DNA of 64,000 nucleotides, from contig CAVSCF010000016.1 of the NCBI GenBank assembly GCA_963726405.1, forward strand, positions 9,330 through 73,329. The letters run 5' to 3'. The position numbers and the translations under genes were made by a program. Each line of letters begins with the position of its first letter. Position 1 is the first letter of the stretch. Below, piece by piece: positions 17,330-27,113 of the stretch. A model generated the notes under the pieces. The model searched no databases and was not told the origin of the DNA. It was given only the letters and a program-made list of their open reading frames with translations. The DNA comes from JAOUJD01 sp963726405. GTDB lineage: Bacteria; Pseudomonadota; Gammaproteobacteria; Burkholderiales; Burkholderiaceae_F.

Positions 17330-18433
17330 TTACCGGGTAACTACGAGTCCGTTCAATTCCGCTTCGCGGTCGCTGCGCGAGAGCCGGGCCAGGCGGCGCA
17401 CCTCGGCGTAGAAACGAGGGAAATCCCCGCCCTCGCGGTCGAGGAGCGCGTCGAACGCCGGGACGAGCGTGTTGTAGGCGCCGACGGACGCGAGATGCGC
17501 GTTGGTCAGTTCCTGGGCGAAGTAGCGGTCATAGCCCGTGAAGCCGCCCCACGAAGCGCGCAACGCGGCGTACTCGGCCCGCAGCTCGGCGAACAGGCGC
17601 CGCTTGCCGGCCCGTTTGGCGTCGTCCGGTTCCCCGCTCCTGTACAGCGCATCCAGACGGTCCCGATACTTCAGCAGAAGGTCGACGAAATCCCGCCTGC
17701 GCCGGTCGAACTCCGCATACGACTTCCGCAACGCGGGATCGTCGCTGACGGCCAGCCAGCGGCGCACGCCCTCGCGCTCGACGGCGGTCGCGAACGATTC
17801 GTTGAAGGTCGTGTCGCCGCCGACGAAGACCACCTGATGGGCGAGTTCGTGGAACACCATCGACGCCAGTTGGCCCTCCGATCCGCCTATGAAGGTGTTC
17901 AGCAGGGGATCGGGGAGCCATCCAAGGGTCGAGTACGCCGGCACGCCGGCGACGTTGACCTCGTATCCCTCGGCTCGCAGCGCGGCGGCCGCGCCGTCGG
18001 CGGCGTCCTTGTCAAAGTAGCCCCGGTACCCCGCGCAGCCGACGACCGGATAGCACCACTGCTTCAGGTCGAGCGAGAACTCGCGGGTGGCGAACACGTT
18101 CCACACCACGTACGGACGGTGAAGGTCTGCGTACTCGGTGTAGCTCGTGTTCTTGGGCAGCCCCAGGTCACTCGAGGCGAAGGCGCGGATCTGCTGGGCC
18201 CGCAGAAGCCGCTTGCGCAATTCCTCCGGCGTCGCCGGATCGGCCACGACCTCGGGAATCGGCCGCGCCGACCGCAGCATCGACAGATGCCCGCTGATCG
18301 ACTGCGCGTAATAGCCGGCCGTCGAACAGCCCGCGAAGCCGGCGACCACCAGCGCCGCGGCCACGACGATCAGTGCACGCCGGGAGCGAAGACGGGAGAA
18401 AAGGGAACGTGAAGCGAATGGCATCGGCGGCAT
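17330..18433 (-). CDS. Putative lipoprotein aminopeptidase (PF10023-type)
   Basis: A 367-residue predicted lipoprotein: a hydrophobic signal segment (ALIVVAAALVVAGFAGC) ends in a lipobox with Cys at position 35. The zinc-protease motif HELAH is in MVFHELAHQVVFVGG, with a downstream FNESFATAVEREG that supplies the third ligand glutamate, as in gluzincins. The segment YSTLGWLPDPLLNTF is typical of this aminopeptidase family. It likely acts in the periplasm on peptides. A second ATG three codons in is also possible. It is co-directional with the PaaK-like gene (39-base gap) and fadD. Confidence 0.85.
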   Translation of the reverse strand: MPPMPFASRSLFSRLRSRRALIVVAAALVVAGFAGCSTAGYYAQSISGHLSMLRSARPIPEVVADPATPEELRKRLLRAQQIRAFASSDLGLPKNTSYTEYADLHRPYVVWNVFATREFSLDLKQWCYPVVGCAGYRGYFDKDAADGAAAALRAEGYEVNVAGVPAYSTLGWLPDPLLNTFIGGSEGQLASMVFHELAHQVVFVGGDTTFNESFATAVEREGVRRWLAVSDDPALRKSYAEFDRRRRDFVDLLLKYRDRLDALYRSGEPDDAKRAGKRRLFAELRAEYAALRASWGGFTGYDRYFAQELTNAHLASVGAYNTLVPAFDALLDREGGDFPRFYAEVRRLARLSRSDREAELNGLVVTR

Positions 18434-18472
18434 TGTGCCGAAGCACGACGCGGATTGCAGTCGCCGCCGGCG

Positions 18473-19894
18473 CTAGTGGGGAGCCGCGTCGACCTCGCGA
18501 ATCACGCGGCGCAGTTTGCCGCTCACGCGGTCCCGGCGCGGCTCCTGGCCGCCGACCTGAAGTCGGACGTCGGCGAAACCCATCGCCCGGAAGTAGGCGA
18601 CCAGCGCGCGCCGGACGGCCCCCGCCGCCGCCGCTTCCTCACTGCCCAACCGAACCTTCAATGCGCCGGAGGTCGTCTGCACGACCTGGAAGTCGTGAAC
18701 GTTCGCCTCTTCCTCGAGCACGGTCGCCAGCGCGAGGGGAACCACGGCCGCCTTCCCACCGCGTGCCAGAGGCATCATCAGCGTGTCGTCACACCGCCCT
18801 TCGACCGAGACCGCCGGGAAGGCCGAGCCGCAGGAGCACGGCGCCGCGTGCATGGTGACGGCATCCCCGAGGTCGTACCGGATCAGCGGCTGCACCCGAT
18901 TGGCGAGATTGGTCAGCAGCACCGAGTGGGAGCGCGTCCCGGGCGCAACCGGCCGGCGCGCCTCATCGACCGGCTCGAGGATCGCCCAGTCCGTGTTGAG
19001 GTGCAGGTTCCTGTGCTCGCACTCCCAGGCGAGCGGCAGGAACTCGGAGGCGCCGTACGAGTTGCGGACCGGGCAGCCGAAGACCGCCTGCAGACGGGCG
19101 CGGGTGGCCGGGTCGAGGCATTCGCCGCCGGCCCACAGTTCGCGCAGGCGCAGCCGCAGCCGCCCGCCGGCCTGCTCCTCGGCGAGCATCAAGGCCGCGG
19201 TCGGATAGGTGGCGAGAATGGCCGGCGCATAGGCGTTGAGTTCGGCCACCAGCCGCGGAAGGGGCTGCATCAGGGAGCACGAACGCATGAACGGTGCGAG
19301 CCACGGCAGGCCGCGCCGCAGCCGCTCCACCGACGACACCCCGGCGAAATGGCCGCCGGTTGCCGCGACCATCGCATAGCGTTCGCCGGGCCCCCACGAA
19401 CGCGCGAGGCCGACGCCGCGAAAGCGCTGCGCCTCCAGCGCGTCGTAAATGGCAAGCGCGTCCGCGTCGTGCACGAACCACCCGGGTTGGCCGGTGGATC
19501 CGGAACTGGTCCACACGGCGCAGTCTTGCGCGAACCGCGTTCCGTGCCGGCCGGGATCGGACAGGAAACGTTCGACCGCGCGGAGGTTCACTTCCGGTCG
19601 CGTGCTGACCCGGTCGAACTCACGCATCAGCGTGCGCTTGTCGACGACCGGGAACTCGGGGAGCGCGGCCGCGTCGAGCGGAAGTCCCGCGTGCAGGTGC
19701 CGGTAGAACGGCGAGGCGGCGCGCGCATACGCGAGGAGGGACGCCAGGCGGCGCTGCCGGCAGGCAGCCAGTTGCACCGGCGTCATCCGCCAGGCCTCCC
19801 AGACCTTCAGGCCGGCGTCGGCCCAACGGGCCGCCTCCAGTCCGGCAGCGAAGGGAAAGTCGAGGGAATTCGGCATCGGACGAAAGTCGGGCAC
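18473..19894 (-). CDS. Adenylate-forming ligase, PaaK/coenzyme F390 synthetase-like
   Basis: A 473-residue member of the ANL superfamily, closer to phenylacetate-CoA ligase-like proteins than to FadD. The P-loop is WTSSGSTGQPGWFV, then YGASEFLPLAWEC, followed by IRYDLGDAVTMHAAPCSCG, where paired cysteines resemble the F390-synthetase branch. The C-terminal catalytic region (RRDRVSGKLRRVIRE) supplies a plausible lysine. No paa catabolic genes are adjacent, so phenylacetate activation should not be assumed. The neighbours are a molybdopterin oxidoreductase upstream and an aminopeptidase downstream. Confidence 0.75.
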   Translation of the reverse strand: MPDFRPMPNSLDFPFAAGLEAARWADAGLKVWEAWRMTPVQLAACRQRRLASLLAYARAASPFYRHLHAGLPLDAAALPEFPVVDKRTLMREFDRVSTRPEVNLRAVERFLSDPGRHGTRFAQDCAVWTSSGSTGQPGWFVHDADALAIYDALEAQRFRGVGLARSWGPGERYAMVAATGGHFAGVSSVERLRRGLPWLAPFMRSCSLMQPLPRLVAELNAYAPAILATYPTAALMLAEEQAGGRLRLRLRELWAGGECLDPATRARLQAVFGCPVRNSYGASEFLPLAWECEHRNLHLNTDWAILEPVDEARRPVAPGTRSHSVLLTNLANRVQPLIRYDLGDAVTMHAAPCSCGSAFPAVSVEGRCDDTLMMPLARGGKAAVVPLALATVLEEEANVHDFQVVQTTSGALKVRLGSEEAAAAGAVRRALVAYFRAMGFADVRLQVGGQEPRRDRVSGKLRRVIREVDAAPH

Positions 19895-19981
19895 GCGGCA
19901 ACGGCCGCCGTTTCTACTTTCATTGTCGACCGCGTGGCGGTCACCGCTATCCCTCGACGGAGGTACGGACCGGCACGCAGG

Positions 19982-22070
19982 TCAAGCGGCCGACTTCTCG
20001 ACCTCGACGAGGCAGTCGTAGAACGTCGGGCCGCGGCCGATGTCGGTCAGCGCCTGGCTGGTGACCTCGTTCGCGTTCCGGTGATCGCGCGCCAGTTTCT
20101 TCCACCAGATCGACAGCGCGACCACGCACCCCGGCCGCGCGCGGTCGGTGACCCGCGCCTGCAGCTCGAAACTGCCGCGGTCGTTGAACACGCGCACGCG
20201 CATCCCCTCGGCAATGCCGCGAGGGGCCGCATCGTGCGGATGGATCTCGAGCATCGGCTCGCCCTCGGTATCGCGCAGCGAGGCGACGTTCACGAAGGTC
20301 GAGTTCAGGAAGTTGCGGGCCGGCGGCGAGATGATCGTCAGCGGAAAGCGGCGGGCCAGGTCGGGACTGCTGATCGGGTTCTCACGCGGCGGCAGGTAGT
20401 CGGGGACGGGATCGGCGCCGACCGCGGCAAGGCCCTCGGCGGCGAATTCGCAGCGCCCGGACGGCGTCGGGAACCGGCCCTCGGCGAACGGCGCGTACCG
20501 CGGCGGCAAGTCGAGGCGTTGCCATCCGCGCCGCTTCAACTCGGCCCAGTCGAACCGCGCCGTGGTACCGGCGCGCACGAACGCCTGTGCCGCGAGTGCG
20601 TCGTCGCTTTCGGAGAAGCATGGATCGTCGAAACCCATGCGCGCAGCCAGGCGGCGGAAGATCTCGCTGTTCGGCAGCGCTTCGCCGAGCGGTTCGATTG
20701 CCGGATTGTTGGCGAGCATGTAGTAGTGCCCGTAGGACTTGTGCACGTCGATGTGCTCGAGCTGAGTCGTGGCCGGCAGCACATAGTCCGCGTAGTCCGC
20801 CGTGTCGGTCTGGAAGTGCTCGAGGACGACGGTGAACAGGTCGTCGCGCGCGAATCCTCGCGCCACCTCGGACGACTGCGGTGCCACCGCGACCGGGTTG
20901 CTGTCGTACACGATCAGCGCCTCGATCGGAGGGTCGGCTGCGAGGAGGTCACGGCCGATCGTCGACATGTTGATCGTGCGCGGACGGCGGCCGGCGAGCA
21001 GTTCCGGGCGATAGAGCGCCGCCTCGTCCACCTTGTACGCGCCGCTGGTCGACAGCAGCAGGCCTCCGGCCGGATCGCGCCAGTGACCGGCGAGTGCCGG
21101 CAGGCTGGCCACCGCGCGCACCGCGTTGCCGCCGCCATGCGTGCGCTGCATCCCGTAGTTCAGGCGGATCGCCGCCGGCCGAGTCTCCCAGTAGTCGCGC
21201 GCGAAGCGGGTGACTTCGTCCGCCCGGATGCCGCACAGCGCCGCGACACGGTCGGGATCGAAGGCGCGCGCGCGTTCGGCCAGTGCCTCGAAGCCCAGCG
21301 TGTAGCGCGCGATGTAATCGCGGTCCAGCCAGCCTTCGCGCACCAGCACGTGAATGACGCCAAGCGCGAACGCGCCGTCGGTGCCGGGCATCAGCGCGAT
21401 GTGCTGATGGCATTTCTCCGCCGTCAGGGAGCGATACGGGTCGATCGCGATGAGCTTCGCGCCGCGGCGCTTGGCTTCCTGCGCCCGGCTCCACAGGTGC
21501 AGGTTCGACGCGATCGCGTTCGTACCCCAGAACACGATGAGCCTGGCGTCCTGGAACTGCTCGATGTCGGTGCCGAGCCGCGTGCCCGAGGGTCGCCGCC
21601 AGCGCTTCGCCGCCGGCGGTCGCACAGATCGTGCGGTCGAGGAAGCTGGCGCCGAGCTTGTGGAAGAAGCGGCTCGCCATCGCCTCGCCCTGCACGAGCC
21701 CCATGGTGCCCGCATAGCTGTACGGCACGATGCGCTGCGGGTCGCGGGCCGCGATGTCCTGCAGTTGTCCCGCGATGTCGGACAGCGCCACATCCCAGCT
21801 CACCCGCTCGAAGCGACCCTCGCCCTTGCGGCCGACACGGCGCAGCGGGTGCAGCACGCGGTCCGGGTGATAGGTGCGCTCGAGATAACGGCTGACCTTG
21901 GTGCACAGGACGCCGGCCGTGGTCGGATGCTCCGGGTCACCGGCGATCTTCACGGCAACGCGTCGACCGTCCTGCTCGCGCACGGTGACCAGCATTGCGC
22001 AGGTGTCCGGGCAGTCGTGCGGACAGGCGGCCCGTACGACCGTTTCCACCGGCCCCGGATCGTTCACCAC
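19982..22070 (-). pseudogene. Molybdopterin oxidoreductase, split by one extra base at about 21585-21587
   Basis: A DMSO-reductase-family catalytic subunit of about 695 residues when repaired. The N-terminal [4Fe-4S] ligands are Cys-x3-Cys-x3-Cys (RAACPHDCPDTCAM) and the later GVLCTKV. Molybdopterin-binding segments follow (LIVFWGTNAIASNLHLW, LIAIDPYRSLTAEK, MPGTDGAFALG). The C-terminal MopB domain (LEIHPHDAAPRGIAEGMRVRVFNDRG) is complete. The frame breaks after ATLG in a GGG run; dropping one G restores TRLGTDIEQFQDA. The GTG start at 22070 overlaps the argE stop by one base. The substrate is unknown: it looks like the single-subunit formate-dehydrogenase/thiosulfate-reductase-like group without obvious electron-transfer partners nearby. 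Confidence 0.82.
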
Positions 22071-23284
22071 TACGCGCCCGAGAGAGGCAGCTCGATCATC
22101 CGCGCGAAGAAGGCTTCGCAGGCGGCGACCTGTTCGTAGCTGATGAACTCGTCGGGCTTGTGCGCCTGTTCGATGCTGCCGGGGCCGAGCACGACGGTCG
22201 GGATGCCGGCATCCATGAAGACGCTCGCCTCGGTCGCGAAGCTCACTGCGCCCGTGCCCAGGTGCGCCGTGCGGGCGACGTCCTGCGCCCACCGGACGAG
22301 CGGGGCGTCGGGTGCGATGCCGAACGCGGGCAGGTCGAGGCCGCGTTCGAAAACGATGCCGGCCTCACGGTCCACGCGCAGCATCTCGGGCACGAGTTCG
22401 CGCCTGGCGTAGCCGACGATCTCGTCTTCCATCGTGTCGTGGGACATCGAAGGCAGGTTGCGCATTTCCCAGAAGAACTCGCAGTCGCGCGGCACGACGT
22501 TGGTCGCGATGCCGCCCTTGATGACGCCGGTCTGCAGGGTGCTGTGGGGCACCGCGAAGCGCGCGTCGCGCGGCTCTTCGCGCGCGAGGCGGTCGGCCAC
22601 GCCGCGGATATAGGCGATCAGTCGCGCCGCGAACTCGATCGCGTTCACGCCCTGGGGCGTCAACGCGGAGTGCGCCTCGCGTCCGCGCACCTTGCAGCAG
22701 AAGTCCCGCTTGCCCTTGTGGGCGACGATCGCCTGCATGTCGGTCGGCTCGCCGATGATGCAGCCCGCCGGGCGGATGCCGCGCTCCGCGAGATCGGCGA
22801 CCAGGCCCTTCACGCCGAGGAAGGTCGTCTCCTCGTCGTACGTCAGCGACAGGTGCAGCGGCAGGCGCTCCTGCGCGGCGAGGAAGCGCGGCGCCCAGGC
22901 CAGCGCGATCGCGATGAATCCCTTCATGTCCGCGGTGCCGCGACCGTGAATCCGGCCGTCGCGGTGCGTCGCGCGGAACGGATCGCTCGACCAGTCCTGG
23001 CCCTCCACGGGCACGGTGTCCGTGTGCCCCGAGAGCACCAGCCCGCCGGTCTTCACGCGGTCGGGCTCGGCCGACAGCGTCGCGAACAGGTTCGCCTTGC
23101 GGCCGCTCGCGTCGTACACGAGGTGCGAACGCACACCGAGCCTGGCGAGTTCGTCCCGCACCGATTCGATCAGCCCGAGGTTGGAGTCGCGGCTGACGGT
23201 GGGGAAGGCGATCAGGCGATCGATGTTCGCCAGTGCCTCGGCCGAGGGGACGGCAGCGACAGCGGATTCAACCGGCTTGTTCAT
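22070..23284 (-). CDS. argE: Acetylornithine deacetylase
   Basis: A cytosolic zinc hydrolase of the M20 family that removes acetate from N-acetylornithine in arginine biosynthesis. At 404 residues it shows LVLSGHTDTVPVEG (His ligand and Asp), GRGTADMKGFIA, TYDEETTFLGVKG (catalytic Glu), IIGEPTDM and the late GPGSIEQAHKPDEFI (C-terminal His). The family call is firm; a very close succinyl-diaminopimelate or other deacetylase role is less likely given the ArgE-type termini. It is the first gene of a tightly packed minus-strand run. Confidence 0.88.
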   Translation of the reverse strand: MNKPVESAVAAVPSAEALANIDRLIAFPTVSRDSNLGLIESVRDELARLGVRSHLVYDASGRKANLFATLSAEPDRVKTGGLVLSGHTDTVPVEGQDWSSDPFRATHRDGRIHGRGTADMKGFIAIALAWAPRFLAAQERLPLHLSLTYDEETTFLGVKGLVADLAERGIRPAGCIIGEPTDMQAIVAHKGKRDFCCKVRGREAHSALTPQGVNAIEFAARLIAYIRGVADRLAREEPRDARFAVPHSTLQTGVIKGGIATNVVPRDCEFFWEMRNLPSMSHDTMEDEIVGYARRELVPEMLRVDREAGIVFERGLDLPAFGIAPDAPLVRWAQDVARTAHLGTGAVSFATEASVFMDAGIPTVVLGPGSIEQAHKPDEFISYEQVAACEAFFARMIELPLSGA

Positions 23285-23457
23285 GGAAACACCTGTGCGA
23301 GGGAGGGTTTTGCGGCACCTGCAGTGCGGACGGCCATTTTAGGGCTGTAAACGCCCGGCTCACGCATGCGCGATCCCAGGGTCAGTAGACCCCCAATGCG
23401 CGGTCACGCGGGCTTCAGTACGATGGATGTTCCTTTCGCATCACCAGACACGATCCC

Positions 23458-24648
23458 ATGCAACTGATCGACCGCGTGGTTCAGTTCCGCACCGAAATCC
23501 AGCAGATCCGGCGCGATCTGCATGCGCACCCGGAACTGCGCTTCGAGGAACAGCGCACCTCGGACATCGTCGCGCAGAAACTCGCCGAGTGGGGCATCGC
23601 GGTGACCCGCGGACTCGGCGGCACCGGCGTCGTGGGCACGCTCACCAACGGAACGTCGACGCGCTCCGTCGGCCTGCGCGCCGACATGGACGCCCTGCCG
23701 ATGACCGAACTCAACGAGTTTCCGCACAGGTCCCGGCATGCCGGCAAGATGCATGCGTGCGGGCATGACGGGCACACCGCCATGCTTCTCGCCGCGGCGA
23801 AGTACCTCGCCGAGACCCGGCCCTTCGACGGCACGGTGCACCTGATCTTCCAGCCGGGCGAGGAAGGCGGCGCCGGGGCACAGAGGATGATCGACGACGG
23901 CCTGTTCGACCGCTTCCCGTGCGACGCGGTCTTCGGCATGCACAACTGGCCGAACCTGAAGGTCGGCGAGTTCGGACTGGCGGCGGGGCCGATGCTGGCG
24001 TCGTCGAACGAGTTCGAGATCCGCATCCGCGGCCGCGGCGCGCATGCGGCCATGCCGCACCTTGGCGTCGACCCGGTGTTCGTCACGGTGCAGATCGTCA
24101 ACGGCCTGCAGGCGATCATCACCCGCGTGAAGAAGCCGATCGACTCGGCCGTGCTGTCGGTGACGATGATCCAGGCCGGCGAGGCGACCAACGTGATTCC
24201 GGAGACGGCTCGCGTCGCCGGAACCGTCCGCACCTTCAGCGACTCCGTGACCGCGGAGATCGAGGAGCAGATGAAGCGGATCGTCGCCATGACGGCAGCA
24301 GCGCATGGCGCGGAGGCCGAGGTCGACTTCCACTGGAACTACCCGCCAACCGTGAACCACGCAAGCGAGACCGAGTTCGCGGCCAGGGTGATGGACGACA
24401 TCGTCGGCCCGGCGAACGTCATGCGCGGGATCGAGCCGACCATGGGCGCGGAGGACTTCGCGTTCATGCTGAAGGCTCGCCCCGGGGCGTACGTCTTCAT
24501 CGGCAACGGCGACGGCAACCATCGCAGCGCGGGCCACGGCCTCGGCCCTTGCATGCTGCACAACCCGTCGTACGACTTCAACGACGAATTGATTCCGCTC
24601 GGCGCAACCTATTGGGTGCGACTGGTCGAGAAGTTTCTCGCGCGCTGA
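23458..24648 (+). CDS. M20-family amidohydrolase (hippurate hydrolase/HipO-like)
   Basis: A 396-residue metal-dependent amidohydrolase that removes the acyl group from N-acyl amino acids. Motifs are RRDLHAHPELRFEE, VGLRADMDALPM, HACGHDGHTAMLL (the metal-binding Cys/His cluster) and FQPGEEGGAGAQRMIDDG (catalytic Glu). The dimerisation domain with GRGAHAAMPHLGVDP and the C-terminal MGAEDFAFML are also present. It has no signal peptide and is cytosolic. It is divergent from argE, and it closely resembles the M20 enzyme in the peptide-transport operon at 45.7-46.9 kb, so the two are paralogues. The acyl group recognised is unknown. Confidence 0.88.
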   Translation: MQLIDRVVQFRTEIQQIRRDLHAHPELRFEEQRTSDIVAQKLAEWGIAVTRGLGGTGVVGTLTNGTSTRSVGLRADMDALPMTELNEFPHRSRHAGKMHACGHDGHTAMLLAAAKYLAETRPFDGTVHLIFQPGEEGGAGAQRMIDDGLFDRFPCDAVFGMHNWPNLKVGEFGLAAGPMLASSNEFEIRIRGRGAHAAMPHLGVDPVFVTVQIVNGLQAIITRVKKPIDSAVLSVTMIQAGEATNVIPETARVAGTVRTFSDSVTAEIEEQMKRIVAMTAAAHGAEAEVDFHWNYPPTVNHASETEFAARVMDDIVGPANVMRGIEPTMGAEDFAFMLKARPGAYVFIGNGDGNHRSAGHGLGPCMLHNPSYDFNDELIPLGATYWVRLVEKFLAR

Positions 24649-24657
24649 ACGCGCCGG

Positions 24658-25020
24658 CTACAGCCGGTAGCGCCGGCGCAGAGCCGACTGCCGGAAGACG
24701 ATCGCCGAAGCCGCGGTGAACGCCGCAACCGCGAGCAGGATCAGGGTCAGCCGGAGATAGGGCTGGCCCAGCGCCATGCGCGCCGACGCGAACATCGCCA
24801 GCGTGCGCAGCCACTCGAGCGCGCCGGCCACCAGAACGAGTTGCAGCGCACGCGCGGCCCATGCGCGCGGAATCGCGAGCAGAACGAGCGCGAACACCGA
24901 GAGCGCGGCCAGCACGAACTGGTCGGAGCGGTAGAAGTGCGCCGCGAGCAGAATGGCGGCGAGCGAAGGAAGGACCAACAGGGCAAACGGCATGGCAGCT
25001 CGCTGGAATCGATACGGCAC
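24658..25020 (-). CDS. Small inner-membrane protein
   Basis: A 120-residue protein with four predicted transmembrane helices (MPFALLVLPSLAAILLAAHFY; FVLAALSVFALVLLAI; RALQLVLVAGALEWL; LTLILLAVAAFTAASAIVF) and a basic C-terminus (RQSALRRRYRL). A start nine codons later (MPFALLVLP) is equally possible. The family is not recognised. It is convergent with the preceding amidohydrolase and divergent from the CoA-transferase gene. Confidence 0.6.
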   Translation of the reverse strand: MPYRFQRAAMPFALLVLPSLAAILLAAHFYRSDQFVLAALSVFALVLLAIPRAWAARALQLVLVAGALEWLRTLAMFASARMALGQPYLRLTLILLAVAAFTAASAIVFRQSALRRRYRL

Positions 25021-25095
25021 GCTAAGGACACGGCCGCACTCGGGATTTGACGCGCATCAGCCGCGCTGGTGCCCTACCCCGCCGGGGGTAACCCG

Positions 25096-26307
25096 ATGAG
25101 CGCTTCGGTGTTACCGCTCGCCGGCATCCGCGTCGTCGAGTTCGTCCACATGGTGATGGGGCCGACCTGCGGGCTGGTGCTGGCCGACCTTGGCGCCGAA
25201 GTCATCAAGGTCGAACCCGTCGACGGCGACAACACGCGCCGTCTCACGGGCTCCGGTGCCGGTTTCTTCGCTGCGTTCAACCGCAACAAGAAGAGCCTCG
25301 CGATCGACGTCACCGATCCCGCCGGGCATGCAGCCGTGCTGAAGCTCGTCGCCACGGCGGACATCGTCACGGAGAACTTCCGTCCGGGCGCGATGGACAG
25401 GCTGCGCCTCGGCTACGCGGACCTCGTGCGCATCAAGCCGGACCTCATCTACGTGTCGCACAAGGGATTCCTCGCCGGACCGTACCAGCAGCGAACCGCG
25501 CTCGACGAAGTGGTCCAGATGATGGCCGGCCTCGCCTACATGACCGGACCGCCCGGACGGCCGCTGCGCGCGGGCTCTTCCGTGAACGACATCATGGGCG
25601 GCATGTTCGGCGCCATCGGCGCGCTCGCCGCACTCGCGGAACGCGGCCGAACCGGCGCGGGACGGCGCATCGACAGCGGCCTGTTCGAGAACTGCGTGCT
25701 GCTGATGGCGCAGCACATGATGCAGTACGCGGTGACAGGAACACCGGCGGCACCGATGCCGGCCCGCCTCTCCGCCTGGGGCATCTACGATGTCTTTACG
25801 CTGGTCGACGGCACGCAGCTCTTCCTCGGCGTCGTCAGCGACACGCAGTGGCGCGCGTTCTGTGCCGCGCTGGGCCGGAACGACTGGGCCGACGACGCGC
25901 GACTCGCCACCAACCCGATGCGCGTGGCGGCACGATCCTGGCTCATGCCGCTCGTGATCGCGGAACTGCAGCAGCGCACGTCGGACCAGTTGATCGAGCT
26001 GGCCACGAAAGCCGGCCTTCCGTGGGCGCCGATCACCCGGCCGCAGGACCTGCTGCACGACCCCCACCTGCTCGAGTCCGGCGGTCTGGCACCGATGCGC
26101 CTGCCGGACGGCAAGGAGACGGTCGCGCCGTTGCTTCCTCTCGCCTGGGAGGGTGAGCGGCTGCCAAAGCGCCTCGATCCTCCGAAAACCGGCGAACACA
26201 CGGCGGAGATCCTCGAGAGCGCGGGGCTCACGGGCGTGGAGATCGAAGAACTGGTCGCTCGCGGCGTCGCCGCGGCGCCGCCGTCTACCGCGATTCCGCG
26301 CCGCTAG
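25096..26307 (+). CDS. Class III (CaiB/BaiF-type) CoA transferase
   Basis: A 403-residue protein that moves CoA between carboxylic acids. The start at 25096 (MSASVLPLAGIRVVEF) follows GGGGGTAACCCG. Family features are MGPTCGLVLADLGAEVIKVEP, RNKKSLAIDV, ENFRPGAMDRLRLGY and the catalytic aspartate in SSVNDIMGGMFGAIGAL. It is cytosolic. No partner dehydrogenase is adjacent, so the acid substrate cannot be named. The downstream lipoprotein gene is co-directional but probably unrelated. Confidence 0.9.
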   Translation: MSASVLPLAGIRVVEFVHMVMGPTCGLVLADLGAEVIKVEPVDGDNTRRLTGSGAGFFAAFNRNKKSLAIDVTDPAGHAAVLKLVATADIVTENFRPGAMDRLRLGYADLVRIKPDLIYVSHKGFLAGPYQQRTALDEVVQMMAGLAYMTGPPGRPLRAGSSVNDIMGGMFGAIGALAALAERGRTGAGRRIDSGLFENCVLLMAQHMMQYAVTGTPAAPMPARLSAWGIYDVFTLVDGTQLFLGVVSDTQWRAFCAALGRNDWADDARLATNPMRVAARSWLMPLVIAELQQRTSDQLIELATKAGLPWAPITRPQDLLHDPHLLESGGLAPMRLPDGKETVAPLLPLAWEGERLPKRLDPPKTGEHTAEILESAGLTGVEIEELVARGVAAAPPSTAIPRR

Positions 26308-26374
26308 TCCGTTTGCCGGACTGCGGCGCTTTCGGGTGGCAGGTAGGGTGGGCCCTCCAGTCCATCGCCATCCC

Positions 26375-26893
26375 ATGACGCCCCTCGTCCTCCGCGCCGC
26401 CCTGCTCGCCTTCGTGACACTGCTGGCGAGCGGCTGCGCGACGGTCAGCGGCAACGCCACGCAGCCCATCAGCATCCAGACCGTGGACGCGGAAGGCCAC
26501 GCGATCGAAGGCATGAGCTGCCGCGTCGCCAACGACTCCGCGCAATACCTGGGCGACAGTCCGATGTTCGACCTGAAGGTGCGACGCTCGTCGATGCCCC
26601 TGGTGATCGAATGCCGCGGCGACGGCCGTCCGATGGCGCGCGCAGTGCTGGTCTCGCGTGCCGACAACGCGGTCGTGTCGCAGTTGCTGCTCCCCGGCGG
26701 ATCGTCGTTCATGGTGATCGACCACGTGACCGGCTTCATGTACGCGTACCCGCGCTGGGTCCGCCTGCAAGCCGGTGCAGACATGGTGTTCGACCGTCGC
26801 GACGAACGCGGTCGCGATCCCACTCCCGGGCTGGTGACGCGCCAGTTCGACGACCTCGTGCGCTTCGCGGGCGGCGCTTCCAATATCGACTAG
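26375..26893 (+). CDS. Putative lipoprotein of unknown function
   Basis: A 172-residue product from ATG 26375. Its signal peptide (MTPLVLRAALLAFVTLLASGC) ends in a lipobox with Cys21, so it should be lipid-anchored; Ala-Thr follow the Cys, consistent with transport to the outer membrane. The mature part is beta-rich (VSGNATQPISIQTVDAEG; GMSCRVANDSAQYLGDS) and contains two more cysteines, resembling the carboxypeptidase-regulatory or PEGA-like folds. An in-frame upstream start at 26153 overlaps the CoA-transferase and is not used. The family is not identified. Confidence 0.7.
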   Translation: MTPLVLRAALLAFVTLLASGCATVSGNATQPISIQTVDAEGHAIEGMSCRVANDSAQYLGDSPMFDLKVRRSSMPLVIECRGDGRPMARAVLVSRADNAVVSQLLLPGGSSFMVIDHVTGFMYAYPRWVRLQAGADMVFDRRDERGRDPTPGLVTRQFDDLVRFAGGASNID

Positions 26894-27113
26894 CGACTGC
26901 GCTCGCGCCTTGCCGAGCGTGGGCCTGCGGAACACATCCGCGAGGTCGAAGCGCCGACCGACGCGAGGAGGAGCGCGCGAAGTCGGACGCGGAAGCCGGA
27001 CGGATCAGCTTCGGGGGAACGAAGGCGGCCCCCGGGGGTCGAAAACGATGGTCTGGCAGTTCGCCTAGACTTGCCGCTCCTTCGCCGCATCCGCGGTCCT
27101 GCCCGATCCCCGC

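Noticed and set aside
18455..21895. A 1146-residue plus-strand frame opposite the PaaK-like and molybdopterin genes
   Set aside because: Antisense shadow with no recognisable domain; the minus-strand frames show clear family motifs.
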